Shown here in pieces: positions 6,661 through 8,689 of a DNA stretch of 8,689 nt. The stretch comes from an uncultured Halieaceae bacterium (GTDB lineage: Bacteria; Pseudomonadota; Gammaproteobacteria; Pseudomonadales; Halieaceae). Within the stretch, counting starts at the first letter, position 1, and each line of letters starts with the position of its first letter. Under the pieces are notes generated by a model. The model worked only from the letters and a program-made list of their open reading frames with translations, ran no database searches and was not told the DNA's origin. Made by a program: the position numbers and the translations under genes. Location of the stretch: the NCBI GenBank assembly GCA_913063005.1, contig CAJXZI010000069.1, forward strand, positions 1-8,689, in the 5' to 3' direction.

Positions 6661-7158
6661 TTAGCCCAGAACGTCGTTCTCGCACACTATAACCGCTTCA
6701 TTGCTGAGCGCTTCGCGCAGGGTACCAAGTTCGGGAAGTCCCGGCACCTTGTGGTCAACCCCAAGAATATCGATCATAGGTTGAACAACGAACAACCGAT
6801 TTTCTATACCCGGGTGAGGAATGGTCAGATTCGGTGACACAGTTTTATTTTCGCCGAGCTGGATAATATCGAGATCGATACATCGTTCTCCCCAGTGCCT
6901 TTTTTTTACGCGCCCCATCGATTTCTCGATGTCTTGGAGGGCCATAAGCAATTCGAGAGGTTTTCCCTGGAATGCGCCCGCGACAACGGCATTGAAGTAG
7001 GGGGGTTGGTCCTTCGGACCCATAGGTGGGGACTGGTAAATCGGTGACGCTCTGAGCTCGGTAAGGCCCGGCAGCTCTCTTAGACGCTGGAAGGCTTCTT
7101 TAAGCTGGGCAACCGGGTCATCGATATTCGCGCCAAGTGCGATGACCGTTAATGTCAT
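6661..7158 (-). CDS. folK: 6-hydroxymethyl-7,8-dihydropterin pyrophosphokinase (HPPK)
   Basis: FolK transfers pyrophosphate from ATP to 6-hydroxymethyl-dihydropterin, the step before dihydropteroate synthase in folate synthesis. It has 165 residues, typical for bacterial HPPK. Motifs: IALGANI near the N-terminus, PPYFNAVV at 52-59, and the signature RHWGERCIDLDII at 87-99 with the two magnesium-binding aspartates Asp95 and Asp97. The common RWGPR reads HWGER here. IPHPGIENRLFVVQP follows at 113-127. The ATG overlaps the pcnB stop as ATGA and no Shine-Dalgarno is visible, which points to coupling with pcnB translation. The pcnB-folK pairing is common in gammaproteobacteria. Confidence 0.96.
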   Translation of the reverse strand: MTLTVIALGANIDDPVAQLKEAFQRLRELPGLTELRASPIYQSPPMGPKDQPPYFNAVVAGAFQGKPLELLMALQDIEKSMGRVKKRHWGERCIDLDIIQLGENKTVSPNLTIPHPGIENRLFVVQPMIDILGVDHKVPGLPELGTLREALSNEAVIVCENDVLG

Positions 7159-8414
7159 GCCGCGGGCTTACGCCGGCGCGGGCGCCGTCGTTTCTTGGGT
7201 ATTTCTGGTGCCGGTTGACTGCCCACTATGTCGGGAAATAGCTGCTGCTGTTCTTCCCAAAACTTCACCACATTGTTCAGTGCATCATCGTGCTCAGCGC
7301 GCAGTAAAAGCAGGTCGAAGGCAGCTCGAAAACGGCGTAACGCCAAAATAGATTTAGCCCGCTTCGTCGAACATTTATCCAAGCGCGGTTGAAGGTCCCA
7401 GATTTCTCTCATGGGGATTGAGAAGCGCTTTGGAATGGCAACGCGCTGCAAGGAGCTGATAAGAACTTGCTGGCCCGCTGCATTGACAGGGGAGCCCTCT
7501 GCATTACCGGCTCGAACAATTTCATCACTACGTAGCGCCACTGCCGGCCAAAGTAGTGCCGCAAAAAGAAACGCCGGAGTGACCGGTTTGCCGCGCGCAA
7601 TTCGGCCATCTGTATTTTTCATAGCCTGAGAGATGAGGTCGCGTGCGCCCTCAAGGTGGAGCGCGTTTACTGCTTCGGGAAAGAGTGTTTCTAATAAATT
7701 GTGTCGGATGAGCTGCTCGAAGGTTGATGTCGCGTGCCCGGACATGAAGAGTTTGAGGGCTTCGTCAAAAAGTCGCGCTGACGGGATGTCTGCCAGAAGG
7801 TGTCGACATTCAGCGATCGCTGTTTGAGTCAACGTATCGATGTTGAACCCGAGTTTGGCCGCGAACCTAGCGACTCTAAGCATGCGCACGGGGTCTTCTC
7901 GGTAACGACCAGCGGGGTCGCCAATAATACGGATAGTGCGCTGTTGAATGTCCTCGAGCCCATTGAGATCGTCATAGATTAAATTGTTTATGGGATCTAA
8001 ATAAAGGGCGTTGATGGTGAGGTCACGCCGCGCCGCATCCTGATCTAGTGTGCCGTAGACGTTGTCGCGGATAAGCAGACCTTTATTACTCTTAGCAGCA
8101 ACTTTAGCGCTATCACCATCGTGATGGCCTCGGAAAGTCGTAACCTCGATAATTTCACGACCCATCCGAACATGAACAATTTGAAAGCGCCGCCCAATGA
8201 TCCTAGCGCCTCTAAAAAGAGCAACGATTTGTTCTGGCGTTGCGTTGGTTGCCACATCAAAATCTTTGGGTCGCTTGCCCAGCAGAAGATCCCTAACGGC
8301 GCCACCGACGATGAAGGCGCTGTAGTTGTTCTCGCGCAGACGCGCGACAACGGCAACGGCAGACTTTGACAGTGCTGAGGCGTCTATAAGGCTTTGAGCA
8401 TCGACTTCGTTCAA
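7155..8414 (-). CDS. pcnB: Poly(A) polymerase I
   Basis: PcnB adds 3' poly(A) tails to RNAs and so speeds their decay. The 419-residue class II nucleotidyltransferase shows VGGAVRDLLLG from 36, the catalytic DFD at 51-53 in DFDVATNATP, RRDLTINALYLD at 129-140 and GRYREDPVRMLRVARFAAKL at 169-188. IIGRRFQIVHV at 72-82 fits the signature that separates bacterial poly(A) polymerases from CCA-adding enzymes. A very basic tail (KKRRRPRRRKPAA) ends the protein and probably binds RNA. The start is TTG at 8414: an in-frame TAA lies three codons upstream, and no ATG or GTG occurs before the catalytic domain. Only a weak GGA precedes it. Low translation is likely, as for E. coli pcnB, which uses AUU. 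It appears to be the first gene of the five-gene unit. Confidence 0.95.
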   Translation of the reverse strand: MNEVDAQSLIDASALSKSAVAVVARLRENNYSAFIVGGAVRDLLLGKRPKDFDVATNATPEQIVALFRGARIIGRRFQIVHVRMGREIIEVTTFRGHHDGDSAKVAAKSNKGLLIRDNVYGTLDQDAARRDLTINALYLDPINNLIYDDLNGLEDIQQRTIRIIGDPAGRYREDPVRMLRVARFAAKLGFNIDTLTQTAIAECRHLLADIPSARLFDEALKLFMSGHATSTFEQLIRHNLLETLFPEAVNALHLEGARDLISQAMKNTDGRIARGKPVTPAFLFAALLWPAVALRSDEIVRAGNAEGSPVNAAGQQVLISSLQRVAIPKRFSIPMREIWDLQPRLDKCSTKRAKSILALRRFRAAFDLLLLRAEHDDALNNVVKFWEEQQQLFPDIVGSQPAPEIPKKRRRPRRRKPAA

Positions 8415-8470
8415 CGTGTTTTATCCAGGAACAGAGGCACGTAGTTTACCAAGTGATGCTGTTAGGAGGG

Positions 8471-8502
8471 AAATAAAGAAACTGGGGGAAGTTGCCTTCC
8501 CC
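8471..8502 (-). terminator. Rho-independent terminator with GCAA tetraloop
   Basis: On the minus strand GGGGAAG, loop GCAA, CTTCCCC (8502-8485) forms a 7-bp stem closed by a GNRA tetraloop, followed by CAG and then TTTCTTTATTT down to 8471. On the plus strand no T-run follows the stem, so it acts leftward. It ends a transcript coming from the right (an upstream gene or the candidate small RNA), 56 nt before the pcnB start. Confidence 0.75.
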
Positions 8503-8525
8503 GCCCAGGTCCGTAGTGACACATA

Positions 8526-8554
8526 TTATTTTTATTCGGCCGCTTATTTTTATT
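8526..8554 (-). repeat. Duplicated A-rich 11-mer AATAAAAATAA
   Basis: The 11-mer occurs twice exactly on the minus strand, at 8554-8544 and 8536-8526, offset by 18 nt and separated by GCGGCCG. Both copies fit AANAANAANAA. Low sequence complexity makes some repetition expected in AT-rich DNA, but the GC-rich separator and exact copies argue against a simple microsatellite. Confidence 0.6.
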
Positions 8555-8689
8555 TTGGCTCTGACCGAATTGTTGCATTTGCTGTGCCATCGAAAAAAAA
8601 TTTATAAAAAACATATAGTTAAATATTTTTTGCCGCCACGAGCCTTTGATTAATGACAAAAGTGTTACGTAAGTAAACTGATAAACGTT

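Larger units (their letters stand above)
8471..8620 (-). ncRNA. Candidate CrcZ-like small RNA upstream of pcnB (5' end uncertain)
   Basis: Read on the minus strand, this stretch carries two copies of AATAAAAATAA. Each contains two overlapping AANAANAA motifs of the kind bound by Hfq with Crc in Pseudomonas. Copy one (8554-8544) lies in the 21-nt loop of an 8-bp stem, ATTCGGTC (8570-8563) with GGCCGAAT (8541-8534). Copy two (8536-8526) follows the stem. A strong terminator hairpin ends it. In Pseudomonas the Hfq/Crc decoy CrcZ is encoded just upstream of pcnB, so position agrees. The 5' end given is a guess, and the RNA could begin beyond the window. The alternative is simply the AT-rich 3' UTR and terminator of an upstream gene. 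Confidence 0.35.
8415..8689. other. AT-rich intergenic region upstream of pcnB
   Basis: I see no convincing protein gene in these 275 bp. It contains a strong leftward terminator hairpin (8471-8502), a duplicated A-rich element on the minus strand (8526-8554), a potential 8-bp hairpin around one copy, and long A/T runs at about 8592-8630. On the minus strand GGC-N2-G followed by GGC at about 8644-8632 recalls a sigma-54 site, but the GG-to-GC spacing is one base short. Between the terminator and the pcnB start (8415-8470) I found no good promoter. The upstream gene is outside the window. Confidence 0.6.

Noticed and set aside
8462..8590. Short minus-strand reading frame (42 codons from ATG 8590, Gln/Asn/Lys-rich)
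   Set aside because: It has no ribosome site, low-complexity composition, and its 3' part is the terminator hairpin and U-tract. It is better explained as non-coding RNA or UTR.
8416..8607. Short plus-strand reading frame divergent from pcnB
   Set aside because: GTG start without a ribosome site, runs through the terminator and A/T repeats, and no recognisable protein family.
8628..8646. Sigma-54-like promoter for the candidate small RNA
   Set aside because: GGCTCG is followed by GGC, but the GG and GC elements are 9 rather than 10 bases apart and the TTGC part is poor. Not strong enough to call.

Overview
The window reads as chromosome from a gammaproteobacterium, by inference close to the marine Cellvibrionales/Halieaceae or Pseudomonas-like lineages. 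The evidence is the housekeeping cluster pcnB-folK-(deoxynucleoside kinase)-panB-panC, with acs close by. From memory, Pseudomonas keeps pcnB-folK-panB-panC-panD-pgi-acs in this order, so the panD-pgi interval here appears to be replaced by a divergent/convergent transporter cassette. Base composition is even over the genes, and I see no insertion sequence, phage gene, CRISPR array, tRNA or rRNA.

Layout: 1-157 is a non-coding tail downstream of acs with a perfect 9-bp inverted repeat. 158-2092 (-) is acetyl-CoA synthetase. 2093-2215 is a divergent control region with two perfect palindromes. 2216-4218 (+) is a two-gene transporter: a DUF4212-type small membrane subunit overlapped by a large sodium:solute symporter (VC_2705/ActP-like) whose predicted periplasmic insert carries a calcium-loop-like motif. 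The pair is the obvious candidate to bring in the acetate or related carboxylate that Acs activates. The best terminator for this transcript lies inside the last codons of the convergent panC gene.

4279-8414 (-) is a compact five-gene unit read from right to left: pcnB (poly(A) polymerase, TTG start), folK (folate), a deoxynucleoside kinase, panB and panC (pantothenate). pcnB/folK overlap by ATGA and panB/panC abut as TAAATG. folK and panC lack good Shine-Dalgarno sequences, which suggests translational coupling.

8415-8689 is AT-rich and has no convincing gene. On the minus strand it holds two copies of an A-rich element matching the AANAANAA pattern bound by Hfq/Crc, one of them in the loop of an 8-bp hairpin, followed by a strong terminator hairpin with a GCAA tetraloop. 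In Pseudomonas the decoy RNA CrcZ is encoded at this place, between cbrB and pcnB. A CrcZ-like small RNA here is the most interesting hypothesis of the window. It is unproven because the 5' end and the upstream gene lie outside or near the edge.
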